Positions 19,579-28,778 are shown, counted from the stretch's first letter. The stretch is 64,000 nucleotides of DNA from QHWT01 sp963755695 (GCA_963755695.1 CAVWLB010000003.1:248001-312000); one strand, 5' to 3'. Program-made: numbers and translations. The notes: generated by a model not told the origin, from the sequence alone.

Positions 19579-20424
19579 TCAGCGCGCCGCCGCTTCGCGC
19601 TGCCGGTCGCGAACGTACGCGCCGACCTCCGCGACCGTTCCCGGCCAGATGCCGTTCGCCGGATCCTTCAGATACGCACATAGCCGCTCGAGTTCGCGCA
19701 CATCCGTCGTCTGATGCGCCTTCCGCCCGATCTCGTGACCTGCGAAGATCACCCAACGTCCGTCGGCAGCGGCCGCATCGACGATCGTCTTCATCTGAGG
19801 AAAGTCCATGTCGTCGAACGCGGTTCCCATGGCCTGCGCCAGGTCGGTCAGAGCCGGATTGTTTGGCGACTCGTCCATGTAGCCGCGGCCCACAAGGAAC
19901 CGCTCGGCGACCAGCGGAACGTAGCTCTTCACGTTCCGGTCGCGTCCGACGAACTTGTGGCCGCACGGGTAGGCGAAGGTGGTGGGCTTCACGCCGAGCA
20001 GCTTTTCGATCCTGGCATTCGCTTCATCGAGCTGCTGCGCCATGGACTCCAGGGTGTAGCTCTCCAGCGCGTTGCCGGACGAGAACGCATAGTTCCCCGA
20101 GCAGGGATGTGTCAACGAGTGGTTGGCGATCTCGTGCCCATCGATGACGGCCTGCTTCCATCCGTCCAGCCGCTTTTCGACCCCTTCAGGAGTCACGAAG
20201 AACGTGACCTTGACGCCCATCTTCTTCAAGAGTGCGAGCCCCTCGTCCACCTGGCTCGTACGGGCATCGTCGAAGCTCAGACTGACGGCCGCGCGCCTTC
20301 CCGAGGGCCAACGAAAGGCAACGGGTGTCTGGCCGGGCCACGCTGCCAGCGCCTCGTGGCCAGCAAAACCGAGCGCGTAACAGATTCCAAGCAGGAAGAA
20401 TGGCCGACGTCCAACCATGTGCAT
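19579..20424 (-). CDS. Secreted polysaccharide deacetylase (NodB-type)
   Basis: About 281 residues with a signal peptide (ends near GHEALA). NodB homology domain of carbohydrate esterase family 4: motif 1 SLSFDDA with the catalytic Asp pair, motif 2 as HEIANHSLTHP (H-x3-H metal ligands), and motif 3 FAYPCGHK. It likely removes N-acetyl or O-acetyl groups from a cell-envelope or environmental polysaccharide. The ATG chosen has GAGGGA six bases upstream. It is divergent from the iron alcohol dehydrogenase gene, sharing a short promoter region. Confidence 0.87.
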   Translation of the reverse strand: MHMVGRRPFFLLGICYALGFAGHEALAAWPGQTPVAFRWPSGRRAAVSLSFDDARTSQVDEGLALLKKMGVKVTFFVTPEGVEKRLDGWKQAVIDGHEIANHSLTHPCSGNYAFSSGNALESYTLESMAQQLDEANARIEKLLGVKPTTFAYPCGHKFVGRDRNVKSYVPLVAERFLVGRGYMDESPNNPALTDLAQAMGTAFDDMDFPQMKTIVDAAAADGRWVIFAGHEIGRKAHQTTDVRELERLCAYLKDPANGIWPGTVAEVGAYVRDRQREAAAR

Positions 20425-20488
20425 TTGTCTTCCCTCGCGGTCGCGCATTATGGATCATCAAGGCCGAAAGCGCGGAGGCCAGCGCGTC

Positions 20489-21871
20489 ATGACCACTGAA
20501 ACGGCATTCGAAATGGCAGCGTCCAGCATTCGCTTTGGCGCCGGGGTGACCCGCGAAGTCGGAGCGGACCTCGAGGAGCTCGGAGCCCGGCGCGTTCTTC
20601 TCATCACGGACCCGATCGTTCGCGACTTGCCGCCAGTTCGGATCGCGATGGAGTCGCTGCACGAGAACGGGATGGACGCGGTTGTGTACGACCGGGTCCG
20701 CGTGGAGCCCACCGACGCCTCGTTCCTCGACGCGATTGACTTCGCGCGGGAGCGATCGTTCGACGCATTTGTCGCGGTCGGCGGCGGTTCCACGATCGAC
20801 ACGGCGAAGGCGGTGAACCTGTATACAAGCTGTCCTGCCGACTTCCTCGATTACGTCAATCCGCCGATCGGCAAGGGCCTGCCCGTGCCGGGCCCGCTGA
20901 AGCCGCTGATGGCGATTCCGACGACGGCTGGCACAGGCAGTGAAACGACCGGCGTGGCGATATTCGATCTCGAGAGCCTCCACGCGAAAACCGGCATCGC
21001 GCACCGTCGCCTGAAGCCGACGCTCGGCTACCTCGATCCGGAGAACACGCGCACGATGCCGTCCGCCGTCGCGGCGTCGACGGGCCTCGACATCCTGAGC
21101 CATGCCGTCGAGTCCTACACCGCCATGCCATTCACTGACCGGCCGCGGCCGGAACGCCCGATCCTCCGGCCGGCCTATCAGGGCTCGAACCCGATCAGCG
21201 ACGTCTGGTCGTTGCAGGCGTTACGGATGGTGGCGCAGTTCCTCGTCCGCGCCGTCGAGGATTCTGGCGATGACGACGCTCGCGCGAACATGCTGCTGGC
21301 CGCGGCATACGCGGGCATCGGGTTCGGCAATGCCGGCGTGCACCTCCCGCACGGCATGTCGTATCCCGTGTCCGGACATGTCGGGAATTACCGCGCACCC
21401 GGCTACGCGGTCGATCATCCGCTCGTTCCTCACGGGGTATCAGTCATTCTCAATGCGCCGGCGGTCTTCCGTTTCACCGCGCCGGCAAGTCCTGCGCGGC
21501 ATCTGCAGGCGGCCGAGGCGCTGGGCGTCGATGTGTCGCGCGCACGGGCAGAGGACGCCGGAAAGATCCTCGCGGACAGGATCACGTGGTTCATGAAGCG
21601 GCTGAAAGTTCCCAACGGACTACAGGCGGTCGGGTACTCGAGTTCGGACATCCCCACGCTCGTCCGAGGCACGCTTCCGCAGCATCGAGTGACCAAACTG
21701 GCGCCGCGGCCGGCCGGCCCGGAAGAACTGAGCGCGCTGTTCGACGATGCGATGGTTGCGTACCTGACTGTTCTTCCGTTGGCTGAATCAGCCTTCTGGC
21801 ATGGCTGTCGAGCCCGGGAACACCGCGAACGTGACGGCCAGCCTCAGGCGGCTGCCCGGAACAAGCCGTAG
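20489..21871 (+). CDS. Iron-containing hydroxyacid-oxoacid transhydrogenase (ADHFE1-like)
   Basis: About 460 residues of the Fe-ADH family. Strongly resembles HOT/ADHFE1: the start FEMAASSIRFGAGVTREVG, nucleotide site VGGGSTIDTAKAVNLY, PTTAGTGSETTGVAIFD, and metal ligands in DILSHAVES ... AGVHLPHGMSYP ... VDHPLVPHGVS. It would couple oxidation of a 2- or 4-hydroxyacid to reduction of 2-oxoglutarate. The last ~36 residues after DDAMVAY do not look like the family; a TGA at 21765 one frame over suggests that a late indel created this tail. The ATG at 20489 fits the family start and has GGAGG upstream. Confidence 0.87.
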   Translation: MTTETAFEMAASSIRFGAGVTREVGADLEELGARRVLLITDPIVRDLPPVRIAMESLHENGMDAVVYDRVRVEPTDASFLDAIDFARERSFDAFVAVGGGSTIDTAKAVNLYTSCPADFLDYVNPPIGKGLPVPGPLKPLMAIPTTAGTGSETTGVAIFDLESLHAKTGIAHRRLKPTLGYLDPENTRTMPSAVAASTGLDILSHAVESYTAMPFTDRPRPERPILRPAYQGSNPISDVWSLQALRMVAQFLVRAVEDSGDDDARANMLLAAAYAGIGFGNAGVHLPHGMSYPVSGHVGNYRAPGYAVDHPLVPHGVSVILNAPAVFRFTAPASPARHLQAAEALGVDVSRARAEDAGKILADRITWFMKRLKVPNGLQAVGYSSSDIPTLVRGTLPQHRVTKLAPRPAGPEELSALFDDAMVAYLTVLPLAESAFWHGCRAREHRERDGQPQAAARNKP

Positions 21872-21904
21872 ACACCCTACGTCTAAGGCCGTAGACTCTC
21901 TACG
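21867..21904 (+). promoter_or_regulatory. PadR operator: two CGTAGA dyads
   Basis: Just before the padR-like ATG lie two palindromes, CGTAGA-n3-CCTACG and CGTAGA-n3-TCTACG, whose centres are 23 bp apart; a further half site (CTACGTCTA) links them. Dyads of the form GTAGAC/GTCTAC are what PadR-family repressors bind in front of their own gene. Two helical turns of spacing suggest two dimers on one DNA face. Autoregulation and control of the downstream permease are inferred. Confidence 0.7.
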
Positions 21905-21907
21905 ACC

Positions 21908-22261
21908 ATGACAAAGACGCCCGACGACAGGCGCCTGGAGCTTCTCCAGGGCACGCTCGACATGCTGATTCTTCGGACCCTTCAGTGGGGTTCCCTGCAC
22001 GGCCACGGCATCGGCCAGGCCATCCGTTCCCAGTCCGACGACCTCCTCAAGGTTGAAACGGGGTCGCTCTATCCCGCGTTGCACCGCCTCGTGAAACGCG
22101 GGTGGTTGAGGACCGAGTGGGGGGTCAGCGAGGCCAACCAGCGCGCGAAGTATTACCAGCTGACCGCCGCGGGAAAAGCGCAACTTTCGCGCGAGCGGGA
22201 TCGCTGGTCTCAGCTGGTGCACGCCATCGGCCTCATCATGAATCCGGCGCCCAAGGAGTAG
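21908..22261 (+). CDS. PadR-family transcriptional regulator
   Basis: 117 residues. Typical PadR winged helix: LLQGTLDMLILRTLQWGSLHGHGIGQAI, then VETGSLYPALHRLVKRGWLRTEW and ANQRAKYYQLTAAGKAQL, with the short C-terminal helix. It sits 3 bases upstream of the ADOP permease and directly behind the CGTAGA dyads, a standard pair in Acidobacteriota. It most likely represses the permease operon until an unknown ligand is bound. Confidence 0.93.
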   Translation: MTKTPDDRRLELLQGTLDMLILRTLQWGSLHGHGIGQAIRSQSDDLLKVETGSLYPALHRLVKRGWLRTEWGVSEANQRAKYYQLTAAGKAQLSRERDRWSQLVHAIGLIMNPAPKE

Positions 22262-22264
22262 TGC

Positions 22265-24904
22265 GTGCGCCCCGACGATCGCGAGCTCGACGACGAAATC
22301 CGCGGCCACCTCGCGCTCAGCGTGAAGGAACGGATCGAGCGCGGAGAGGATCCCGAGGCCGCCCGCCTGGCTGCACTGAGGGAATTCGGTTACGTTCCGG
22401 CGGTTCGCGACTCCATGCGACGGGTCTGGTACAGCCGGTGGTTCGAGGCCTTCGCGGCGCTCGTGCGGGACATGCGAATCGGCTTGCGCTCGCTCCTGCG
22501 CGCCAAGGGGCTGGCCACGACCGTCGTCGTGACGCTCGCACTCGGCATTGGCGCCAACGCGGCGATCTTCAGCGTCATCCGCGGCGTGCTGCTCCGCCCG
22601 CTCGTCAATCGCGACGAAGATCGCCTGATCTACATCCGCCAGAGCGCGCCCGGCATCGGCGCCGAGAACACGACGTTCTCGGTGCCGGAAATCGCCGACT
22701 TCAAATCCCGCGTGACCACCATCAGCGCCTTCGGCGACTTCTCGACGGTCGACTTCACGATGGTTGGTCTCGTCAGCGAACCACGGGTCGTGAAAGCCGG
22801 CGTGGTCAGCGGCTCGTTCTTCGAGGTGATGGGTCTTCGCCCCGTACTCGGCCGCCTGCTCAGCCGAAATGACGATGGTCCCAAGGCGGCGGGCGTGGCA
22901 GTACTTACCTACCGGTTCTGGACCACCTCGCTCAACGGAGATCCGACGGTTGTCGGCAAGACGATCCGCCTCGGGCCGCGTATCGCCACCGTGGTCGGTG
23001 TCCTCGAGCCATCCGTTCCGTATCCTGCCGACACCGAGATCATCGCGAACGTCGTGACCAGCCCGCATCACCTCGGGGCGACGATGGTTACCAGCCGCGT
23101 GCATCGCATGACGGAACTGTTCGGCCGCCTCGCGCCAGGAGCTACCCTCGAGGAGGCGCGCGCCGAGCTCACCACCGTGCACGCCGCCATGATGCGCGAG
23201 CATCCCGAAGCCTACTCGCCGAAGGCCGATATGCAGCTGCGCGTCGCGACGCTCCGCAATCAGATCGCAGCGCCGGCGCGGACGGTTCTGCTCGTGCTGC
23301 TCGCCGCAGCCGCAGTGGTCTTCGTCATTGCGTGCTCGAACGTCGCGAACTTGATCCTGGCGCGCTCGGTGCGACGAGAAGGTGAGCTGGCAGTGCGCGC
23401 GGCGCTCGGTGCTTCCCACGGTGCGCTCCGGCGGACCCTGCTGGCGGAGAGCCTGGTGCTCTGCGGCGCCGGCGCGGTGCTGGGCGTGTTGCTGGCACGG
23501 CCCTTCGTGACCGTCGTCGCCCGCTACGCCGCTCGCTTCTCTGTTCGCGCGCTCGACGTCACCGTCGATCCCAGCGTGCTCTGGGTCGGCGCCGCTCTCG
23601 CGATGGCCGCGGCCGTGTTGCTCGCGTACGTTCCGCGCCTGCCATCGCCGCACGCTCCGGCCGGCCTCGGGCTGGCGAGCGGCAGCGTCCGGATCACCCC
23701 GGGCACGAATCGCCGTCTGCGGGTCTTCGCGACGACGCAGATTGCGTTCTCGTTCGTGTTGCTCGCCGGCGCAGGCATGCTCCTCGCCACGCTCGTCGCG
23801 CTCCAGTCGGCGCGTACCGGCTACGACATGCAGCGGGTGCTGGCCGTCGACATCCCGACGTCTGTCACCGGCCTCGGCGATCCGAAGGCGATCAACTTCT
23901 ATCAGGAAGCGACGCGGCGCATCGGTGAGCTCCCGGGTGTCGAGGGCGTTGCGGTGGGAAGCTTCGTGCCCTGGCGCGATGCCGGCAGCCTCGGCCCTGG
24001 TTTCCAGTTCACGGTCGAAGGCTACAAGCCCGCGGACGGCGAAGAGGATCCGCGCGCGCGGATGCGGATGGTCGCGCCGGGCTTCTTCGCCGTGCTCGGC
24101 ATTCAACTGGTCGCGGGCCGCGACTTCACTGACGAGGACCGGCGCGGAACGGAGCCCGTGACGATCGTCAGCCAGAGCGTGGCACAGCGGCTGTTCCCGA
24201 ACGGCGAGGCGGTGAACCGGCATCTGACATGGACGGATCCGGTCTTCAGGATCTACGGCAAGCCCGTTCCCTCTCGGATCGTCGGGGTGGTTGCCGACGT
24301 GGACGACGAGAACGTGGTGCCGGCACCCGCGCTCACCGTGTATCGACCGGTGTGGCAGATGGGAATTGCCGGACGCCTGTTCGTGCACGCGTCAGGCGAT
24401 CCGTACACGCTCGTGCCGGCGGTGACGCGCGTGATCCGCAAGCTTTCGCCCGACCAGCCCGTGGAGCGCGCCGCGACGCTCGAGGACGTGCGCACCGAAG
24501 TGCTGTCACCAGAGCGGCTGAATGCGTTCGTGTTTACCGGATTCGCCGGCATCGCCTTGCTCATCGCCGTCGTCGGTGTCGCGGGCGTGCTCGCCTTCTC
24601 GGTGAGTGCCCGTACGCGCGAGTTCGGCATCCGCCTGGCCGTCGGGTCCGCGCCGCGGCTGCTGCTGGCCCGCGTGCTGTCCGAGGGCGTGCTGATTGCC
24701 GCCGTGGGGATCGCGGCGGGCGCCGCGGTCGGCTTCGGCCTCGCGCGCATGGCGGCGAGATTTTTCGAAGACGTGCAACTGCCGGGTGCATGGCCAATCG
24801 TTGGCGCGTCGGCCATCCTCGTCACCGCCGCGGCCATCGCCTCACTGGTACCCGCGGCGAGGGCATCGCGGGTGGATGTCTTACAGGCACTCCGATCGGA
24901 ATAG
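22265..24904 (+). CDS. ADOP-type MacB/FtsX-family permease
   Basis: 879 residues. GTG start with AAGGAG upstream. N-terminal soluble ADOP region (RELDDEIRGHLALSVKERIERG ... ALREFG), then two MacB_PCD/FtsX units: the first with TM segment GLATTVVVTLALGIGANAAIFSV and periplasmic MacB core, then three TMs (LLVLLAAAAVVFVIACSNVANLILAR), and the duplicated half ending in ARTREFGIRLAVGSAPRLLL and VPAARASRVDVLQALRSE. No ATPase gene is adjacent, as usual for these orphan permeases. It probably moves a lipid, peptide or drug out of the cell with a shared ATPase, or acts as a mechanotransmission module. Confidence 0.93.
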   Translation: MRPDDRELDDEIRGHLALSVKERIERGEDPEAARLAALREFGYVPAVRDSMRRVWYSRWFEAFAALVRDMRIGLRSLLRAKGLATTVVVTLALGIGANAAIFSVIRGVLLRPLVNRDEDRLIYIRQSAPGIGAENTTFSVPEIADFKSRVTTISAFGDFSTVDFTMVGLVSEPRVVKAGVVSGSFFEVMGLRPVLGRLLSRNDDGPKAAGVAVLTYRFWTTSLNGDPTVVGKTIRLGPRIATVVGVLEPSVPYPADTEIIANVVTSPHHLGATMVTSRVHRMTELFGRLAPGATLEEARAELTTVHAAMMREHPEAYSPKADMQLRVATLRNQIAAPARTVLLVLLAAAAVVFVIACSNVANLILARSVRREGELAVRAALGASHGALRRTLLAESLVLCGAGAVLGVLLARPFVTVVARYAARFSVRALDVTVDPSVLWVGAALAMAAAVLLAYVPRLPSPHAPAGLGLASGSVRITPGTNRRLRVFATTQIAFSFVLLAGAGMLLATLVALQSARTGYDMQRVLAVDIPTSVTGLGDPKAINFYQEATRRIGELPGVEGVAVGSFVPWRDAGSLGPGFQFTVEGYKPADGEEDPRARMRMVAPGFFAVLGIQLVAGRDFTDEDRRGTEPVTIVSQSVAQRLFPNGEAVNRHLTWTDPVFRIYGKPVPSRIVGVVADVDDENVVPAPALTVYRPVWQMGIAGRLFVHASGDPYTLVPAVTRVIRKLSPDQPVERAATLEDVRTEVLSPERLNAFVFTGFAGIALLIAVVGVAGVLAFSVSARTREFGIRLAVGSAPRLLLARVLSEGVLIAAVGIAAGAAVGFGLARMAARFFEDVQLPGAWPIVGASAILVTAAAIASLVPAARASRVDVLQALRSE

Positions 24905-24914
24905 GACCGGTGTC

Positions 24915-26819
24915 ATGTCCACAGCACAGATCGACGCTCCGACTGCCCCTAAACCTCTCCGGCTGTGGCCTGGCGTTGCTGCCGCGGCGCTGCTCGTGCT
25001 CGCCGGTTATGTGACCCCGATCTTCATGCCCCAGTACGCCGTGTTTGGAATGATCGGGGCAGTCGGCTGCGCGCTCATCGTCCTACTATGGTGGCTACTC
25101 TTCAGCCGGGCGCGCTGGTTCGAACGCGTGGGGGCCATCGTTCTGATGATCGCCACGCTGGTCGCACAAAAGTACATGGTCCACCCGTCGATTGCCGGCG
25201 GCGCAATGGGCAATTTGAGCTACGTTCTCGCGATCCCGACGTTGAGCGTGGCGCTCGTCGGCTGGGCCGCCGCGAGCCGCCGGCTTGCGGCAGGACCTCG
25301 CAGCGCCGCGGCGATCCTCGCGCTCGCGCTTGGGTGCCTGCCGTGGATGCTCATTCGGACCGGCGGCATCGACGCCAGCGGCCATTCGGACTTCCACTGG
25401 CGATGGTCGAAGACTCCCGAAGAACGGTTGCTGGCGCAGGCCCTCGACGAACCGAAGCCGGTACCGCCGGCCTCCGCTGCAGTCGATATTCCCACGCCGG
25501 CGCCCGTCGCCTCCGCGGACAAACCCGTCGATGTGCGCACCCGGGACGTCGTTGGGCCGGCGGACCGGACGATCCCCGGCCGGGAGAAGCCTGACACATC
25601 GCCGGCAGTCCCATCGTCACCAAGGCACGAACCGGCGGCTGCCAAAACAACGAAACGCGCGGAGTGGCCTGGTTTTCGCGGACCTGATCGAGACGATGTC
25701 ATTCATGGCATGCAGATCGCGACGGACTGGTCGACATCGCCGCCGGTGGAGTTGTGGCGCCGCCCGATCGGGCCTGCCTGGTCGTCCTTCGCGGTCAGCG
25801 GAGATCTCTTTTACACGCAGGAGCAACGCGGTCCCGACGAAGTGGTGTCCTGCTACAGGGTAAGCACTGGCGAGGCGGTATGGCGGCATCGCGACACGAG
25901 CCGGTTCTGGGAATCGAATGCCGGCGCCGGTCCGCGCGGCACGCCGACGCTCATCAACGGACGCGTCTACACACTCGGGGCCACAGGCATCCTGAACGTT
26001 CTCGACGCTGGCACCGGTGCCGTAGTGTGGTCGCGCAACGCGGCATCAGACCTCAACGCCAAGACCCCGATGTGGGGCTTCTCGAGTTCGCCGCTCGTCG
26101 TCGACGACGTGGTGATCGTTGCGCTCGGCGGAAAGCTCGCGGGTTACGACGCCGTCAGCGGCAATCGGCGCTGGTCCGGCCCCGGGAGTGGGTTGAGCTA
26201 TAGCTCGCCGCACCTTGCAACCATCGACGGCGTCGCGCAGGTCCTGTTCATGAGCGGGGAGGGCACGACGAGCGTCGCGCCCGCGACTGGAAAGATCCTC
26301 TGGCAGCACGCGTGGCCCGGCGGCGCTATCGTGCAGCCTGCTCTCACCAGTGACGGCGGCATCCTTATCAATACCATCTCCATGAATGGAGGCGTCGGTA
26401 TCCGGCGGCTCGCGGTCACGCACAGCGCCGGACAATGGTCTGTCGCGGAGCGATGGACGTCGACCGGTCTGAAGCCATACTTCAACGACTTCGTCGTGCA
26501 CAACGGGTATGCGTTCGGTTTCGACGGGAGCATCCTCTCGTGCATCGACCTGCAGGACGGTCAGCGCAAGTGGAAGGGAGGACGTTACGGCAATGGCCAG
26601 TTGCTGCTGCTGGCCGATCAGGACCTGCTGCTGGTGCTATCGGAGGACGGTGAACTCGCGCTGGTGAAGGCGACCCCGGATCAGTTCACCGAGGTGGCGC
26701 GGTTTCCCGCGGCGCTGGAGGGTAAGACCTGGAACCATCCGGTCGTGGTCCGCGATGTGCTGCTGGTTCGCAACGATCACGAGATGGCTGCGTTCCGGCT
26801 GTCGCGTACGGGCAGCTGA
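24915..26819 (+). CDS. Membrane-anchored PQQ-type beta-propeller protein
   Basis: 634 residues. Start ATG with AGGA upstream, 10 bases after the permease stop, so probably same transcript. Residues 15-150 hold four or five TM helices (WPGVAAAALLVLAGYVTPIF; FGMIGAVGCALIVLLWWLLF; and others), then a Pro/Ala-rich linker (150-240), then an eight-bladed PQQ-like propeller (WPGFRGPDRDDVIHG ... ISFAVSGDLFYTQEQRG-like blades; GTPTLINGRVYTLGATGILNVLDAGTGAVVW; SSPHLATIDGVAQVLFMSGEG). No PQQ ligands are obvious, so it may be a structural propeller (outer membrane assembly BamB-like or quinoprotein-like). Extracytoplasmic location of the propeller is inferred. Confidence 0.82.
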   Translation: MSTAQIDAPTAPKPLRLWPGVAAAALLVLAGYVTPIFMPQYAVFGMIGAVGCALIVLLWWLLFSRARWFERVGAIVLMIATLVAQKYMVHPSIAGGAMGNLSYVLAIPTLSVALVGWAAASRRLAAGPRSAAAILALALGCLPWMLIRTGGIDASGHSDFHWRWSKTPEERLLAQALDEPKPVPPASAAVDIPTPAPVASADKPVDVRTRDVVGPADRTIPGREKPDTSPAVPSSPRHEPAAAKTTKRAEWPGFRGPDRDDVIHGMQIATDWSTSPPVELWRRPIGPAWSSFAVSGDLFYTQEQRGPDEVVSCYRVSTGEAVWRHRDTSRFWESNAGAGPRGTPTLINGRVYTLGATGILNVLDAGTGAVVWSRNAASDLNAKTPMWGFSSSPLVVDDVVIVALGGKLAGYDAVSGNRRWSGPGSGLSYSSPHLATIDGVAQVLFMSGEGTTSVAPATGKILWQHAWPGGAIVQPALTSDGGILINTISMNGGVGIRRLAVTHSAGQWSVAERWTSTGLKPYFNDFVVHNGYAFGFDGSILSCIDLQDGQRKWKGGRYGNGQLLLLADQDLLLVLSEDGELALVKATPDQFTEVARFPAALEGKTWNHPVVVRDVLLVRNDHEMAAFRLSRTGS

Positions 26820-26821
26820 CA

Positions 26822-27328
26822 CTACTGCAGTCCCCCGCGAACCGACGTGATGCGCTGGGTGTTGAAGCCGAGCCAGTGCATCCGCCCGATGTAGCGCGCG
26901 TGCTCCACCTTGAGGCACCGGTCCATGATCACCGTGAGGCCGCCGGCTTCCCCGATGCGTGCGCCTTCGGCGTTGATGACGCCAAACTGGCACCACAGCG
27001 TCCCTGCGTGGATCTTCACCGCCTCTTCGGCGATACCGGGCAGGGCATCCGGCGCGCGGAACACGTTGACGATGTCCACGGGCGCCGGCAGGTCGAGCAG
27101 GCTCTTGTAGCTCTGCTCGCCGAGAATCTGCGGCTCCCGCGGGTTCACCGGGAAAATCGTGTAGCCGTGCCGCTTCAGGTAATAGCCGACGAAATAGCTC
27201 GCGCGCAGCTCATTGGGCGACAGGCCGACGACCGCGATAGCCTTCGCGTTGTAGAGCACGCGTTGGATCGTCAGCGGATCCTGGTAACGCGCGAGATCGA
27301 ATGACGGGGTATTGACGGTAGGCATCAT
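26822..27328 (-). CDS. CoA-binding protein (YccU-like)
   Basis: 168 residues with the succinyl-CoA-synthetase-like Rossmann domain: AIAVVGLSPNELRASYFVGYYLKRHGY, PVNPRE, and LWCQFGVINAEGARIGEAGGLTVIMDRCLKVEH. Its ATG overlaps the metY stop by four bases, so it is translationally coupled to methionine synthesis genes, a common arrangement. The biochemical role of the family is unclear; binding of CoA or a related nucleotide is expected. Confidence 0.88.
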   Translation of the reverse strand: MMPTVNTPSFDLARYQDPLTIQRVLYNAKAIAVVGLSPNELRASYFVGYYLKRHGYTIFPVNPREPQILGEQSYKSLLDLPAPVDIVNVFRAPDALPGIAEEAVKIHAGTLWCQFGVINAEGARIGEAGGLTVIMDRCLKVEHARYIGRMHWLGFNTQRITSVRGGLQ

Positions 27329-28659
27329 ACGGTTGCGACTCCGCTCGCGGCCGACGCGGCGACCCGCGCGAACCCCTCTTCCAGGTCCCAGATCAAATCA
27401 TCGACCGATTCGGTGCCGACCGACAGCCGGATCGTTCCGGGGCCGACACCGGCCGCGCGCAGTTCATCGTCGTTCAACTGACGATGAGTCGTGCTGGCGG
27501 GATGGATGATCAGGCTCTTCGAATCGCCGACGTTCGCGAGGTGCGACCACAAGGTTACGCCGCGAATGAAGTCCTGCCCCGCCGCGCGTCCGCCGCGGCA
27601 GTCGAACGAGAACACCGCGCCGGCCCCTTGCGGCAAGTACTTGTCGACGAGGCCACGGTAGCGGCTCTTCGGCAATCCCGGGTAGGTCACGTTGGACACG
27701 AGCTCGTGCGCATCGAGATACTTCGCCACCGCCATCGCGTTCTCGACGTGGCGCGCCATGCGGAGCGACAAGGTTTCGAGCCCCTGCAGGAATAGAAACG
27801 CGTTGAACGGGCTCATCGCAGCCCCCAGATCGCGCAGCGTCTCGGCACGCAGTTTCATGCAGTAGCCGTACATGCCGAACGTCTCGTGGAACTGCAGGCC
27901 GTGATACGCGGGCGAGGGCTCGGCAATGACGGAAAATCGCCCGTTCGACCAGTTGAACTGCCCCGAGTCGATCACGATGCCACCGATGCTCGTGCCGTGG
28001 CCGCCGATGAATTTGGTCGCCGAGTGAATGACGATGTCGGCGCCCCATTCGATCGGCCGGCACAGGTAAGGCGTCGCGAACGTGTTGTCGACGATCAGCG
28101 GCAGCTGATGCTCGTGCGCGATCGCGGCGACCCGCTCCATGTCGAGCACGTTGCCGGCAGGGTTGCCGATCGTCTCGCCGTAGAAAACCTTGGTGTTGTC
28201 ACGCACCGCGGCCTTCCACGCGTCGAGGTCGTCGGGATCGACCCACGTCAGCTCGACGTTCATCTTGCGCAGCAGGTGTTTGAACTGATTCACCGACCCG
28301 CCGTAGAGCGCCGCGGACGAGACCACGTGGTCGCCAGGCTGGAGCAGCGTGAACAGTGCCGCGGCCTGCGCTGCGATGCCGCTTGCGAACGCCACCGCCC
28401 CACAGCCCCCTTCGAGGTTCGCCATGCGTTCCTCGAACACCGCCACTGTGGGATTCATGATGCGCGAGTAGGTGTTCCCGTACTCCTGCAGGTTGAAGTA
28501 CGCGGCCGCCGATTCCGGGTCCTCGAACACGTAGCTGGTCGTCTGGTAGATCGGCACCGCGCGCGCGCCGGTGTTCGGGTCCGGCCGCTGTCCGGCGTGC
28601 ACTTGGCGCGTGTCGAACCCGAACGCGCGGGGTTGTTCGGTGCGGCGAGCATCTTCCAT
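27325..28659 (-). CDS. metY: O-acetylhomoserine sulfhydrylase
   Basis: 444 residues, PLP enzyme of the Cys/Met metabolism family. Marks: FDTRQVHAGQRPDPNTGARAVPIYQTTSY, YSRIMNPT, and the PLP Lys in VIHSATKFIGGHGTSIGG. The length and the HGTSIGG signature fit O-acetylhomoserine aminocarboxypropyltransferase (direct sulfhydrylation to homocysteine), rather than MetB/MetC. It lies downstream of metX, which supplies O-acetylhomoserine. Confidence 0.92.
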   Translation of the reverse strand: MEDARRTEQPRAFGFDTRQVHAGQRPDPNTGARAVPIYQTTSYVFEDPESAAAYFNLQEYGNTYSRIMNPTVAVFEERMANLEGGCGAVAFASGIAAQAAALFTLLQPGDHVVSSAALYGGSVNQFKHLLRKMNVELTWVDPDDLDAWKAAVRDNTKVFYGETIGNPAGNVLDMERVAAIAHEHQLPLIVDNTFATPYLCRPIEWGADIVIHSATKFIGGHGTSIGGIVIDSGQFNWSNGRFSVIAEPSPAYHGLQFHETFGMYGYCMKLRAETLRDLGAAMSPFNAFLFLQGLETLSLRMARHVENAMAVAKYLDAHELVSNVTYPGLPKSRYRGLVDKYLPQGAGAVFSFDCRGGRAAGQDFIRGVTLWSHLANVGDSKSLIIHPASTTHRQLNDDELRAAGVGPGTIRLSVGTESVDDLIWDLEEGFARVAASAASGVATV

Positions 28660-28670
28660 CGAGCGAACTC

Positions 28671-28733
28671 CTAAACCGGCTGACGTGCGAGGAAATTCTG
28701 AATAATTGGCGCCTGACGGCCTTCTTCTTTCTT
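28671..28733 (-). pseudogene. Duplicated fragment of the metX 3-prime end
   Basis: Read on the minus strand this stretch encodes EEGRQAPIIQNFLARQPV then TAG. The real metX tail just upstream reads EEARQTPIIQQFLARQ. The match covers about 16 residues with conserved DNA, in the gap between metX and metY. It is a partial tandem duplication left by unequal recombination or gene conversion, not a gene by itself; no start codon precedes it. Confidence 0.65.
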
Positions 28734-28760
28734 AGCCGGGGCTCCGCCCCGAACCCGGCT
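28734..28760. terminator. GC-rich hairpin between metX and the metX-tail fragment
   Basis: A 7-bp perfect stem AGCCGGG / CCCGGCT encloses a second possible hairpin GGGGC-TCC-GCCCC. Without a T-run it is not a classical terminator; it may attenuate or stabilise the metX-metY message. Confidence 0.35.
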
Positions 28761-28778
28761 CAGTCGCTCGCGGGACCC

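Noticed and set aside
21788..24388. 866-codon open frame antisense to the ADOP permease
   Set aside because: It is the shadow of a GC-rich coding sequence; no ribosome site and no plausible domain.
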